From: Butyrivibrio sp.
GTDB taxonomy: Bacteria > Bacillota > Clostridia > Lachnospirales > Lachnospiraceae
Assembly (NCBI GenBank): GCA_024680925.1
Contig: JAILBM010000012.1
Span: forward strand, 1 to 44,007
Reading direction: 5' to 3'
Length of the DNA stretch: 44,007 bases
Shown piece after piece: positions 35,332 to 43,966 of this stretch. Position 1 is the first letter of the stretch; each line of letters begins with the position of its first letter. A program made the position numbers and the translations under genes. The notes below the pieces were generated by a model, which worked only from the letters and a program-made list of their open reading frames with translations, searched no databases and was not told the origin of the DNA.

Positions 35332-35568
35332 ATGGTTAATCCTATGAATATATTACAGCTCAAATCTCTTTGGGATAAATTTAGGGATAATCACCCTAAG
35401 TTTCCTATGTTCTTATCAGCACTTCAAAATAATGGTATTAAGGAAGGCACAATAATTGATATTACAATTACTGAGCCAAACGGTGAAAAAATTCAGTCAA
35501 ATCTTAAAATCACAGCATCTGATATGGAACTTTTCGAGCAGCTGAAAAATATTTCTCAAAACACATAA
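35332..35568 (+). CDS. Small conserved-looking protein of unknown function
   Basis: A 78-residue cytoplasmic protein I do not recognise. It begins MVNPMNILQLKSLWDKFRDN, with an amphipathic helix, followed by beta-like segments (GTIIDITITEPNGEKI) and a final helix. AAAGGAGAT gives a strong ribosome site. It follows the acidic protein by 12 bases and is closed by a terminator, so the pair forms a small operon. Function is unknown. Confidence 0.7.
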   Translation: MVNPMNILQLKSLWDKFRDNHPKFPMFLSALQNNGIKEGTIIDITITEPNGEKIQSNLKITASDMELFEQLKNISQNT

Positions 35569-35584
35569 TATTTATACAATAGCA

Positions 35585-35613
35585 AGGGGACCCGTTTAAC
35601 GAGTCCCTTTTAT
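35585..35613 (+). terminator. Terminator of the small two-gene operon
   Basis: GGGACCCGTT and AACGAGTCCC pair at 9 of 10 positions, followed by TTTTATTATT on the plus strand. The minus-strand SH3 gene ends at the same point, without a comparable T run. Confidence 0.75.
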
Positions 35614-36392
35614 TATTGTTTTTGTTTTACTTCTAAATATCCCATATAGCAATATAACTGTTGTCCGTTATATTCCACATAGGCCCATGAGCCATCTTCG
35701 CTGACTCCAAGACGCTTTACTTCTGTGCCCTTTACAATGGCGGTAACAATGTAATCCTTACTCTCTGTACTTGGAACGGATCTTAGATTAACATCCGAAG
35801 TTGCAACTACAACATCATCGGTTTCTACATATCCTCCTGGAAGAGAAATGGTTACTGTCTCAGTTTCAGCATCCTTTGTTCCAAAAATCTTATCAAAAAC
35901 ATTAGCCTTAAGAATTGCTGCAATAAGCACTAATATAAGGATTCCCGTTACAATAGAAGCTATCCTTACTATCTTTTCGGGATTTATTCTCTTGTGATGT
36001 TTTCTTTTTTCGTACTCTTCTTCGTAGTCATCCTCATACTCATCATCATCTTCATAGTCTTCATCCTCCTCTTCATCATACTCATCGGAGGACTTACTAT
36101 CTATGTTTTTTCTCTTAGAAGAGTTGTTATTGTCAGTAGACCTTGAAACTTCTTTTCCTTCTGACTTTTCAATATCCTTTAAGGCTTCTTCATCCTGATT
36201 TTGTATAGGTTCTTTAGTTTCAGAATTTTCCGATTCCTTAAGGGCATCTTCCTTAGCCTTATTCTGCACTCTTAAGTACTCGTCACGTTCCTCGGGGCTT
36301 AGAAAATTAAACGGATCTTCTATTTGAATATCCATTTCTGTGTCATCTGTCTTTTTTCTGTAATCATTGATGTTTAAAATTTTATCAGCCAC
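35613..36392 (-). CDS. Membrane protein with acidic region and SH3-like domain
   Basis: A 259-residue bitopic protein. The long charged cytoplasmic part ends in an almost pure Asp/Glu/Tyr run (about 103-128), followed by a basic patch KRKHHKR, one membrane helix (about 140-165) and an external SH3-like domain (about 195-255, with NLRSVPS and AYVEYNGQQLYCYMGY). SH3 domains of this type bind cell-wall material. The start is GTG with GGAG eight bases upstream. It lies 33 bases after trmB and probably shares its transcript. Function is unknown. Confidence 0.78.
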   Translation of the reverse strand: MADKILNINDYRKKTDDTEMDIQIEDPFNFLSPEERDEYLRVQNKAKEDALKESENSETKEPIQNQDEEALKDIEKSEGKEVSRSTDNNNSSKRKNIDSKSSDEYDEEEDEDYEDDDEYEDDYEEEYEKRKHHKRINPEKIVRIASIVTGILILVLIAAILKANVFDKIFGTKDAETETVTISLPGGYVETDDVVVATSDVNLRSVPSTESKDYIVTAIVKGTEVKRLGVSEDGSWAYVEYNGQQLYCYMGYLEVKQKQ

Positions 36393-36425
36393 ACCTTTGT
36401 CTCCTTTTTAAGAAAATCAAAAGCT

Positions 36426-37064
36426 TTATCTACTTATTATGTATTTACAAATAGGATTCCCCTTTGAAGAAAATTTTTCTTCATACTCCGTCATAACATT
36501 TCCTTCATTCATTTTACTGTCATTATGCAGGTCATGTGTAACTGCATCTAATTTCCAGCCGGCAGGTTCTACCTCTTCAAGAGCAAAGGCAAAAAGGTCT
36601 GTATTATCAGTTTTGAATTCTACAACTCCGTCCTTTTTAAGAATCTCATCATATCTTCTAAGGAATTCTCTGGAAGGAAGTCTTCTTTTTGCATGTCTGT
36701 CCTTTGGCCATGGATCTGAGAAATTAAGATAAATTCTGTCAACTTCTCCTTTTTCAAATACTTCAGTAATTGTTTCTGCATCCATTCTTATAAAGCACAC
36801 ATTAGGAAGCTGTCTTTCCTCTTCCTTTTGAATAGCTCTTACAAGCACGCTTGAATATTTCTCGATTCCTATATAATTAATATCCGGATTAAGCTCTGCC
36901 ATATCCATGATAAAGCGACCTTTACCCATTCCAATTTCTATACGAATAGGCTTATCATCTCCGAATACTTCTTTCCATTTTCCTTTGTATTTTTCAGGCT
37001 CGGTTACTGTAAATTTGCTTTCAGCAATTACTTCTCTTGAACCCGGAACATTTCTTAATCTCAT
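36426..37064 (-). CDS. trmB: tRNA (guanine-N7-)-methyltransferase
   Basis: A 212-residue SAM-dependent enzyme that makes m7G46 in tRNA. The SAM site reads IEIGMGKGRFI (about residue 42-52). The family signature YLNFSDPWPKDRHAKRRL is complete (about 118-135), and YEEKFSSKGNPICKY ends it. Length is normal. AGGATATAATA precedes the ATG. The SH3 membrane protein follows closely on the same strand. Confidence 0.96.
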   Translation of the reverse strand: MRLRNVPGSREVIAESKFTVTEPEKYKGKWKEVFGDDKPIRIEIGMGKGRFIMDMAELNPDINYIGIEKYSSVLVRAIQKEEERQLPNVCFIRMDAETITEVFEKGEVDRIYLNFSDPWPKDRHAKRRLPSREFLRRYDEILKKDGVVEFKTDNTDLFAFALEEVEPAGWKLDAVTHDLHNDSKMNEGNVMTEYEEKFSSKGNPICKYIISR

Positions 37065-37154
37065 ATTATTATATCCTATCTGCGTAAATAAATGTTTCTT
37101 TATTCAGTTTTTGATTGTACACCAAATACTGTAAATTGCATAGTTAATATACTC

Positions 37155-37200
37155 TTAAGATTAAAGCCGGCACATACCAAAGTGTACATGCCGGCTTTGT
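37155..37200 (-). terminator. Terminator after the carboxypeptidase gene
   Basis: AAAGCCGGCA (37163-37172) and TGCCGGCTTT (37189-37198) pair perfectly around a 16-base loop. The T run is short on both strands, but the GC-rich stem is strong. Confidence 0.7.
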
Positions 37201-37201
37201 T

Positions 37202-38698
37202 CTATTTGTAATTATGAATATCAAGCTTAAACTTTTTGGCTTCTTTTTTGCGCTTTCGCATTCTTTTTCGATCTGCCTTACTTTGAATAAGGTGATTGTG
37301 AATCAGGAAAGAATATATCATAGCTCCAAGGGATACAGAAGCGGCAACAGCTATCATTATCATGGCTATGTATCGCACATTTATGTATATAACATTGTTG
37401 GTAGAAAACTGATTATCTGTAACCTCTGTATTATCGGAAGAAGAACCTGATGAGTAAGTGGTTGTTTCTCCTTCGCCGGTCACTGCACGTATAGTTGCTT
37501 TTCCTACATATTCTCCGTTATAGGTATAGGTTACCACTGCCACAGCCCTGTCACCGTCTGCCTCCGTTACATCATAAGATATAGTGGAATCGGCATCCGA
37601 CAGCTGAGATGTAATTGGAATTATTACATAATCATCTTCATCAAATTCCAGTATTTCTGATGAATCCCCAAATATATCGCTGCTTGAGTGAAAAAATGAT
37701 GTGTCATCCGGTATATAGGTTTCATCATTATCAGCTACATTAACCACCTGGAAATTATTAAATCCGTAATCCAGTAAAGTAATGGTATCAGTATATTGTG
37801 TAGGTGCTTCATTCTTAAATACAATGCACACCAGCTTCATCCCGTTATTTTCTGCACAGGTTACAAGAGTTCTTCTGGCCTCGTTTGTATAACCGGTTTT
37901 ACCTCCCACAACTCCGGAATATGGATATTCTCCGGTAATAATAGCATGGGTATTAGCTATGTAAAAATCATCAGGCTGTGTGCTTTTGGCTACAAAATGG
38001 TATCTGGCTGTACTGGATATCCTGCATAAAAGCTCACTTGAAAAAAACTCTGCAGAAATTAAGGCAAGATCATAAACGCTGGTGTAATGATCATCATCAT
38101 GAAGTCCGTTGGTATTTGCAAAATGAGTGTTCTCACATCCAAGCTCCTTTGCCTTTTCATTCATAAGATCAACGAATTCGTCTATGCTTCCACTTACATG
38201 CTCTGCTACAGCATTGGCAACTTCATTGGCTGAACCTACTAATATACCATATAGCGCTTCTTCCATTGTAATGACCTGACCCTGGTCCATTCCTATATTA
38301 GAGGCTCCTGAAGGAAGAGAATGAACTGCTTCATATGAAAATGTAACATCCTCATTAAGAGAAGAATATTCTGAAGCAAGAAGACATGTCATTATCTTTG
38401 TTGTACTGGCGGGATATAATTCTTCATGGATATTTTTGGCATACAAAACTGTATTGGTATTAATATCCATTACTATCGCAGCTTCACTGGATACTTCCGG
38501 ACCATCAGGCCAGTCTTCTATTTCATTACTTTGTATAGGCAGCGTTTTTCTCTCTTCAGCTGCTGCAGTAAGCTCGTCACTTGTTGCATGGCAAATATTT
38601 CCACATCCCAAAAAGGCTGTGGAAAATACTGTTATTCCAAATATTGCAGCAGCCATGGAAGCAGCTAATTTTTTTCTGACGCTTGTCCTTGATGTCAT
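37202..38698 (-). CDS. D-alanyl-D-alanine carboxypeptidase (S11)
   Basis: A 498-residue penicillin-binding protein that trims the terminal D-Ala from peptidoglycan stem peptides. A signal peptide (about 1-38) precedes the catalytic domain with SxxK STTK (Ser98, Lys101), SxN SAN (156-158) and KTG (267-269). A linker rich in Ser, Asp and Thr follows. A C-terminal membrane helix (about 445-470) and a basic cytoplasmic tail (KADRKRMRKRKKEAKK) replace the usual amphipathic anchor. The ATG shares one base with the stop codon of the exonuclease upstream, so translation is coupled. Sporulation or vegetative role cannot be told. Confidence 0.92.
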   Translation of the reverse strand: MTSRTSVRKKLAASMAAAIFGITVFSTAFLGCGNICHATSDELTAAAEERKTLPIQSNEIEDWPDGPEVSSEAAIVMDINTNTVLYAKNIHEELYPASTTKIMTCLLASEYSSLNEDVTFSYEAVHSLPSGASNIGMDQGQVITMEEALYGILVGSANEVANAVAEHVSGSIDEFVDLMNEKAKELGCENTHFANTNGLHDDDHYTSVYDLALISAEFFSSELLCRISSTARYHFVAKSTQPDDFYIANTHAIITGEYPYSGVVGGKTGYTNEARRTLVTCAENNGMKLVCIVFKNEAPTQYTDTITLLDYGFNNFQVVNVADNDETYIPDDTSFFHSSSDIFGDSSEILEFDEDDYVIIPITSQLSDADSTISYDVTEADGDRAVAVVTYTYNGEYVGKATIRAVTGEGETTTYSSGSSSDNTEVTDNQFSTNNVIYINVRYIAMIMIAVAASVSLGAMIYSFLIHNHLIQSKADRKRMRKRKKEAKKFKLDIHNYK

Positions 38699-39684
38699 TA
38701 CTTCTTTTTACTACTTTCTTCTTTCTCTTTTTTTAACTTAAGTGCTTTTTGTATCTTGCTGTGGGCTTTTGCTTTAGCCTGTTTTTCTTTAATTTCTTCA
38801 AGTTCCTGCAAAGTGATGAATTTTGATGTCTTTACCACATAAAGCTTATCATCCTCTGCCTTCTTTATTCTAATCTTGGATTTCATAAATCCATGCTTAT
38901 CGCAATATGAAACACTGTAAAAATGCTTTCCGTTTGGGGTAAACCACTTTATCTTTCTTCGAAGATTTTTATGGCATAAATAACATCTTGTACTTATTAC
39001 CTCAGGGTCTCCCAATAAAGCTTCCTTTGTATCAAATTCTCTGGATATGTACTTGGCATAATTATCAAATACTATATGTATTTCCTGTCTTTTATCCTTA
39101 GGTGTAACAAAACTGTCAAAGGAAACATTTTTTAGTGTTGCCTGTTTTACGTGCCTGAAAATCTCTGCAGTATACATGGCATCTGCCAGAGCCCTGTGAA
39201 ATGCTTTATTCTTTTTTATATGCATTTCATCTGCAGCATGCTCAAGGCTTTTTCTGGATCTTCCGTCTTCAAAGGAAAGACTGTAAAGCTTTTGCACATC
39301 ATAAAAAGCAAGAGGTCCATCAGAAAGAGGTTTCATGTGATAGTATTCCATATTTCTCTGAAACTCGGTAAGATCCTGAGTTCCCCAGGTACAAAAAATA
39401 CTGTCTTTTCCGCACCACGACAAAAAGTCTTTTGCCACTTCCGGAAAGGACTTTCCCTCTTGTAAATCCTCAATACTCAGATGAACCAAGTCTTCGGTTA
39501 TTCTATGCATTTCTTTATAAACCTGAGGGCGAACCAGGCAGTTAAACTCGTCTGTTTTTTCCATATCTTCATTAAGCTTAACCGCACCTATTTCTATTAT
39601 TTCGAAGGGAAGCTCTTTAATATCCTGCTCCCTGACAGAACCGCCCTGGTTCCATTCCAAATCCAAAACTATATAATCACTCAT
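38698..39684 (-). CDS. DEDD-family 3'-5' exonuclease
   Basis: A 328-residue protein with a DnaQ-like exonuclease core. Motif I reads VLDLEWN (about residue 7), motif II FCTWGTQDL (about 97) and motif III HRALADAMYTA (about 163), so the catalytic acids and His are present (DEDDh type). A C-terminal extension holds paired Cys (RCYLCHK and a later CDKHG) and a Lys-rich tail. It may act on RNA or DNA. Its promoter predicts an mRNA beginning at the ATG, and no ribosome site is seen. It precedes the carboxypeptidase gene with a 1-base overlap. Confidence 0.85.
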   Translation of the reverse strand: MSDYIVLDLEWNQGGSVREQDIKELPFEIIEIGAVKLNEDMEKTDEFNCLVRPQVYKEMHRITEDLVHLSIEDLQEGKSFPEVAKDFLSWCGKDSIFCTWGTQDLTEFQRNMEYYHMKPLSDGPLAFYDVQKLYSLSFEDGRSRKSLEHAADEMHIKKNKAFHRALADAMYTAEIFRHVKQATLKNVSFDSFVTPKDKRQEIHIVFDNYAKYISREFDTKEALLGDPEVISTRCYLCHKNLRRKIKWFTPNGKHFYSVSYCDKHGFMKSKIRIKKAEDDKLYVVKTSKFITLQELEEIKEKQAKAKAHSKIQKALKLKKEKEESSKKK

Positions 39685-39690
39685 ACCAAA

Positions 39691-39720
39691 ATTATAAGTT
39701 CTTTGCCCATGTTATGGCAA
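39691..39720 (-). promoter_or_regulatory. Promoter directing a leaderless exonuclease mRNA
   Basis: TTGCCA (39715-39720) lies 18 bases from TATAAT (39691-39696) on the minus strand. Six bases then separate the -10 box from the ATG at 39684, so transcription should begin at the start codon. It lies inside the end of the esterase gene. Confidence 0.6.
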
Positions 39721-40504
39721 GGTCTGTCCATATCTGACACTGAGGCACACATTCTGTTTTGTTATTGCTTAAAGTAAGCTCATTGGCCAGTGCAAGTCCG
39801 TGCCCCCCTATTGGGAAAATATGAAGCTCTGTATTTATGCCTTTTTCTTTTAATGCCATGGTAAAAAGAAGGGAATTTTCCACAGGTACACTTCCGTCAG
39901 TATAGGTTGCCCAGATAAATGTACTTGGTACATATTCATTTACCTGCTTTTCAAGAGATACCTTGTTTGAAAGCTCAGCTTCTTTTTCTCCAAGAAGATT
40001 TTCAAAGGATCCTCTGTGGGCAAATTTTCCTGATGTTATTACAGGATAGCCTAAAATAAGACCATTTGGCTTTAAAATATCTGTGTTATCGGTTACTATT
40101 CTGCCGGCAAAATCCTCATTATGCCATTCGCAGCAATAATTTGCCGCAAGATGTCCTCCTGCAGAAAATCCCATGATCAGAACCTTGTCTGTATCCACAT
40201 GCCATTCTTTTGCATTATCTCTTATAATCTTAAAGGATCTTGATACCTCTGTAAGAGCTACCGGATATCTGGCAGGAGCACAAGAATATCTCAAAATTGC
40301 AGTGTTAAAGCCTGCTGCCATAAATACAAGTGCTATAGGCTCTGCCTCTCTGTCAGAAGTATATGCATATCCGCCTCCTGGGCAGATAAGTATCAAAGGC
40401 CTTTTTTCTATTGCCATGCTATCAGAATCGTCCTGAATATATACGGTAAGCTTTGCATAGTCTAAAGAACCATCTTCTTTTATCTCAAATTCCTTATAAA
40501 TCAT
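39692..40504 (-). CDS. Alpha/beta-hydrolase esterase
   Basis: A 270-residue alpha/beta hydrolase. The oxyanion region reads ICPGGGYAYTSDREAEPIA (about 33-52), the nucleophile elbow is GFSAGG (about 117-122), and the late catalytic His is in GGHGLALA (about 240). The Asp is probably in ATYTDGSVPVENS (about 210). No signal peptide is present, so it acts inside the cell. The pattern is like acetyl- or carboxyl-esterases used in polysaccharide breakdown, such as xylan deacetylation, but substrate is not certain. AAGGAAGG precedes the ATG. Confidence 0.85.
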   Translation of the reverse strand: MIYKEFEIKEDGSLDYAKLTVYIQDDSDSMAIEKRPLILICPGGGYAYTSDREAEPIALVFMAAGFNTAILRYSCAPARYPVALTEVSRSFKIIRDNAKEWHVDTDKVLIMGFSAGGHLAANYCCEWHNEDFAGRIVTDNTDILKPNGLILGYPVITSGKFAHRGSFENLLGEKEAELSNKVSLEKQVNEYVPSTFIWATYTDGSVPVENSLLFTMALKEKGINTELHIFPIGGHGLALANELTLSNNKTECVPQCQIWTDLAITWAKNL

Positions 40505-40594
40505 AAATGTAACCTTCCTTATATTTTATTATGCACTGATATTATAACCCTATGTTAATTGCCAGTGCATCACAAATTTACTTATAAACATACT

Positions 40595-40632
40595 AAAAGC
40601 AGCCCTTTTTATCAAAAGATAAAAAGAGCTGT
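40595..40632 (-). terminator. Weak terminator after peroxidase
   Basis: AGCTCTTTTTATC and GATAAAAAGGGCT pair on the minus strand, followed by GCTTTTAG. Stem is AT-rich. Confidence 0.5.
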
Positions 40633-40693
40633 CCTGTAAAGAAGGATCTTTACTATTGTTATGTGAAAAATAAAGAGGATTGGCAAACTATCA

Positions 40694-41236
40694 TCAAATA
40701 AGAGAAGCTACGCACTTAGATACATCTTCCATGCTTGCTGTTGGCTCAAAACGAGCTACAACATTACCGCTTCTATCTATAATAAATTTTGTAAAATTCC
40801 ATTTGATTGCAGGATTGTTCTTGTAATCTTTATCGATTTTCTTAAGCATAACACCCATTGCAAGAGCGGCAGGTCCCTTTCCAAATCCTTCAAAGCCTTT
40901 CTGGCTTTTAAGATATGTGTATAAAGGAAGCTCATTTTCGCCGTTAATCTCAGACTTCTTCATCTGAGGGAACTGAGTGTTGTATTTAAGAGTACAGAAC
41001 TCGTGAATCTCCTCATCTGTTCCAGGTGTCTGGCCTGCAAACTGGTTACAAGGAATATCAACAATTTCAAAGCCCTGATCATGGTACTTCTCATACATCT
41101 CTTCAATATCCTTATACTGAGGTGTAAAACCACATCCTGTTGCAGTATTTACAACCATTACTACCTTTCCTTCAAAGTCTTTCATTGCAACGTCTTCATC
41201 TTTAGTGTTTTTTACGCAGTAATCATAAAATCCCAT
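40694..41236 (-). CDS. Glutathione peroxidase family protein
   Basis: A 180-residue thiol peroxidase. The active-site region NTATGCGFTPQY contains Cys35, the peroxidatic residue (Cys in place of selenocysteine). The second signature is FEIVDIPCNQFAGQTPGTDEEI, and the late WNFTKFIIDRSGNVVARFEP provides the Trp and Asn of the catalytic site. Firmicutes members usually use thioredoxin. GGAGG precedes the ATG. The promoter is near consensus and holds a palindrome in its spacer, so expression is likely inducible, probably by oxidative stress. Confidence 0.94.
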   Translation of the reverse strand: MGFYDYCVKNTKDEDVAMKDFEGKVVMVVNTATGCGFTPQYKDIEEMYEKYHDQGFEIVDIPCNQFAGQTPGTDEEIHEFCTLKYNTQFPQMKKSEINGENELPLYTYLKSQKGFEGFGKGPAALAMGVMLKKIDKDYKNNPAIKWNFTKFIIDRSGNVVARFEPTASMEDVSKCVASLI

Positions 41237-41299
41237 AATTTACCTCCTGATCAATAGAATTTGTATGTGCATTTATTTGTTATCTCTATCTTTGATAAA

Positions 41300-41328
41300 A
41301 TTATATTGTGTACAATCTAAAATGTCAA
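41300..41328 (-). promoter_or_regulatory. Consensus peroxidase promoter with internal operator-like palindrome
   Basis: TTGACA (41323-41328) and TATAAT (41300-41305) are a perfect promoter pair with 17-base spacing. Inside lies TTATATTGTG/TACAATCTAA (41301-41320), inverted at 8 of 10 positions. Such palindromes are typical of MarR-like or other redox repressors, and it would block the promoter. A matching PerR box is not clear. Confidence 0.72.
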
Positions 41329-41359
41329 CAAATATTTTTCTTTTTTTAAAAAATTTTTT

Positions 41360-42163
41360 TTACTTATAAATGCGTACTGTTACAAAAAGCCTTCCCTTTC
41401 TTGTATTTCCCTTTATGCCATCGTAGATAAATTTTCCTTTACCACGTACAGAAACCTTAGTACCTTTTTTTAAATCATATCCGCCGCTAAAGGCAGTTCT
41501 GCCATTTACATAAACCTGTTCATTGCTTATATATTCCTGGGCCTCGGATCTTGAAAGCTTATATACGAAAGCAAGAATTGCATCCAGTCTTTCAGATGCC
41601 ACACTTCCTTCTATTTCTTCAAAATTATTTTGAAGAGTACATTCTGATGGCTGCACCTGAATGCATTTAACCGATGTGTGTTTTATTCTTATAAGTTCTT
41701 TGCAAATAAGAGGTGCAATGTCTTTCATTACATATATATACGCATTATTTTCATCGCACATTATATCTCCGGTCATATCCCGTTCAATTCCAAGATTCAT
41801 AAGGGCACCGAGATAATCCCTATGGTTTAGTTCATCTGCAAATTTTGAATTAACCGGTGTTATATGAATGCAAGACAATATATCTGATTCGTTTTGCTGC
41901 ATCAAAAGAAAACTTTCTCCGTCAAGATATGTGGGCAAAAAACATACCACATTTCTATCCGCATCTTCTCTTCCACCATATATGCAAAAGCCTGCTCCGT
42001 TAAAGGCTTCTCCTTTTCCATAGATGCCTGTGGCTTTAGTAATATCATAAAACATAGCCAGTTCAGATGCTGATAAAAAGTTAGTGCTTGTCACATAATT
42101 ATTGAAATATGCCTTTTCAGAAAGTTCTTTAATTCTTCCTGAAAGTAATTTTTTTTCGTCCAT
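41360..42163 (-). CDS. ylmH: YlmH family RNA-binding protein
   Basis: A 267-residue YlmH-family protein. The N-terminal part (about 1-180) has the family layout with YVTSTNFLSASELAMFYDI and GFCIYGGREDADRNVVCFL. A C-terminal S4 domain (about 188-262) has ASERLDAILAFVYKLSRSEA and VYVNGRTAFSGGYDLKKGTKV. In other Firmicutes ylmH sits in the division cluster downstream of ftsZ; here it follows a GGDEF gene instead. Relatives bind ribosomes or tRNA and can help ribosome quality control. It ends just before the peroxidase promoter. Confidence 0.92.
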   Translation of the reverse strand: MDEKKLLSGRIKELSEKAYFNNYVTSTNFLSASELAMFYDITKATGIYGKGEAFNGAGFCIYGGREDADRNVVCFLPTYLDGESFLLMQQNESDILSCIHITPVNSKFADELNHRDYLGALMNLGIERDMTGDIMCDENNAYIYVMKDIAPLICKELIRIKHTSVKCIQVQPSECTLQNNFEEIEGSVASERLDAILAFVYKLSRSEAQEYISNEQVYVNGRTAFSGGYDLKKGTKVSVRGKGKFIYDGIKGNTRKGRLFVTVRIYK

Positions 42164-42208
42164 TTAAGTTAAATTCCTAAGGATAATAATATATTTAACC
42201 TATTAGAA

Positions 42209-43945
42209 TCAGCATAGTCTGTACATTCCAATGGCATTTGCAAGGAGACGGTAATATCTTATATTTTCCTGATTCCATACAAAAATCTTTCCCACAGCTT
42301 CAATGCTTAATATAAATTCCGTACCTTGTTTATCTTTGGATCTGAACTGCATGATAGATGCCGTATTTTGCCCGATAAACATCTCATAGGCCTCAGGTAT
42401 TCTGTTTTCAAAATAGGTTATGTTGTTTATTATAAGGTCACCCTTATCAGAAAATCTATCTATATATTTAGGATTATTTAAATAACCTGAGTGCTTCTGA
42501 AGAACATCAAATCCGGGCTTTAAATTTCCTGCAGCTCCTACTATTTGCTTATCTTCTCCTGCATATACTATTACTCTGTTAAATTTGAAATAAACCAGTA
42601 TATCCTCTAAAAGCTTTTGAATCTCATAGGTATCCGAGTTAAGCACCCTATCGTAGATTGTACAGACAGCATTACCGGGTGTCATTTCATACCTGTCATT
42701 ATTTGTAAGATTTCCATTATTACTTTCCTGTATTTCCTTAAGACTGTCATGCTTTAAAACATCATAAATTATATATCTGTCTTTTCCTTTACTCTTTGCA
42801 AGATAAAGAGAATAATCCGCCAGAGTCAGAATGTCTTCATAATTATCTGCATCCTTTGGATATGTGGCACAGCCTATTGACAGTGTAACGTATGGCTCAC
42901 AGTTATTACCCGGAAAGGCAAGATGTATTCTGTTTTTCATTCCTCTTAAATATTCTCTGGACTTTTCCATATTTTCAAGTCCGTCGAATATTACCATAAA
43001 TTCATCTCCGCCTATTCTTCCAGTTATACTTCCTGGTCCTGCCTCCTTTTCTATAATAGAAGCAACTGTTTTTAACACTTCATCACCCTTGGGATGTCCA
43101 AAGGTATCATTTACCTTTTTAAAGTGATCTACATCAATTATGGCAATGGTTGTATTTGGAATTTTTCTGGTATTAATTCTGTTTAGAGCTATATTGGTTA
43201 TTTCTGCCTTATTAAGTACCCCTGTAAGATAATCTGTCTCAGGAAGAGCTGTGGATATCTCTTTCTCATTTTCGTCAATAAGATGAATATACCCACAGGA
43301 TTTTATAACCCCGTCAATATCATAGGATGCACCTTTTATAAGGATTGATTTACCACTTGGCTTTGTATCAATAAAATTATTCTTATTAACCAGAGCAAAA
43401 AAGCCTTTTCCTCCCGTTAATCCAAGTAAAAAGGTATTTATTCTGATTTGTTCTTCTGAATCGGTATTTTTGATAAGCTGGTTTTCAAGCTCTTTGAGAG
43501 AAATGATCATATATTTTTGAATAGCTTTATGTATTACAAAAATATTTACCAGAGATGTCTCAGAACTGTACTCGAAATAATAGTCTCCGTATCCTTCAAG
43601 GATATAGAGTCCCATTGTAAAGTATCTTTTATAATAATCTATTACATTTCTTACTTCTTTAAAGGTTCGCACCTCTAATATGCAGTATACATCTGTAAGT
43701 TCCACTATACTGCATACACACCACTGTGATTCATTTTTACTATCTATAAGCCTTAGAGGAAAATATTCTTTTAAATTATTATCAAGGGCATAGTTAAGCT
43801 TATCCATATCGTCGGGATGAACAAGCTGATTGAATTTATAATATCTTCTATCTCCCACAAAGGCATAAAATGCATAATTGGCAGAATAGTCTATTTCATA
43901 TGTTTCTCTTATAAATTTTAAAATATACGGCTGATTTAATTCCAT
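42209..43945 (-). CDS. PAS-GGDEF-GAF-like diguanylate cyclase
   Basis: A 578-residue cytoplasmic signalling protein from the chosen ATG. It has a PAS-like N-terminus (about 15-110, with VHPDDMDKLNYAL), a second sensor-like region, a GGDEF domain (about 240-405, with IDVDHFKKVND and RIGGDEFMVIFD) and a C-terminal GAF-like region (about 430-575). The active loop is intact, so it likely makes cyclic-di-GMP. A GTG at 43954 is also possible: TATAAT at 43961-43966 lies exactly six bases before it. GGGTGA favours the ATG at 43945. No membrane segment is seen. The ylmH gene follows by 45 bases. Confidence 0.82.
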   Translation of the reverse strand: MELNQPYILKFIRETYEIDYSANYAFYAFVGDRRYYKFNQLVHPDDMDKLNYALDNNLKEYFPLRLIDSKNESQWCVCSIVELTDVYCILEVRTFKEVRNVIDYYKRYFTMGLYILEGYGDYYFEYSSETSLVNIFVIHKAIQKYMIISLKELENQLIKNTDSEEQIRINTFLLGLTGGKGFFALVNKNNFIDTKPSGKSILIKGASYDIDGVIKSCGYIHLIDENEKEISTALPETDYLTGVLNKAEITNIALNRINTRKIPNTTIAIIDVDHFKKVNDTFGHPKGDEVLKTVASIIEKEAGPGSITGRIGGDEFMVIFDGLENMEKSREYLRGMKNRIHLAFPGNNCEPYVTLSIGCATYPKDADNYEDILTLADYSLYLAKSKGKDRYIIYDVLKHDSLKEIQESNNGNLTNNDRYEMTPGNAVCTIYDRVLNSDTYEIQKLLEDILVYFKFNRVIVYAGEDKQIVGAAGNLKPGFDVLQKHSGYLNNPKYIDRFSDKGDLIINNITYFENRIPEAYEMFIGQNTASIMQFRSKDKQGTEFILSIEAVGKIFVWNQENIRYYRLLANAIGMYRLC

Positions 43946-43960
43946 ATAAGTCACCCATTT

Positions 43961-43966
43961 ATTATA
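43961..43966 (-). promoter_or_regulatory. Predicted -10 box of the last GGDEF gene
   Basis: TATAAT on the minus strand. A TATTGG sits 16 bases upstream as a weak -35. It lies six bases from a GTG and 15 from the chosen ATG. Confidence 0.4.
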
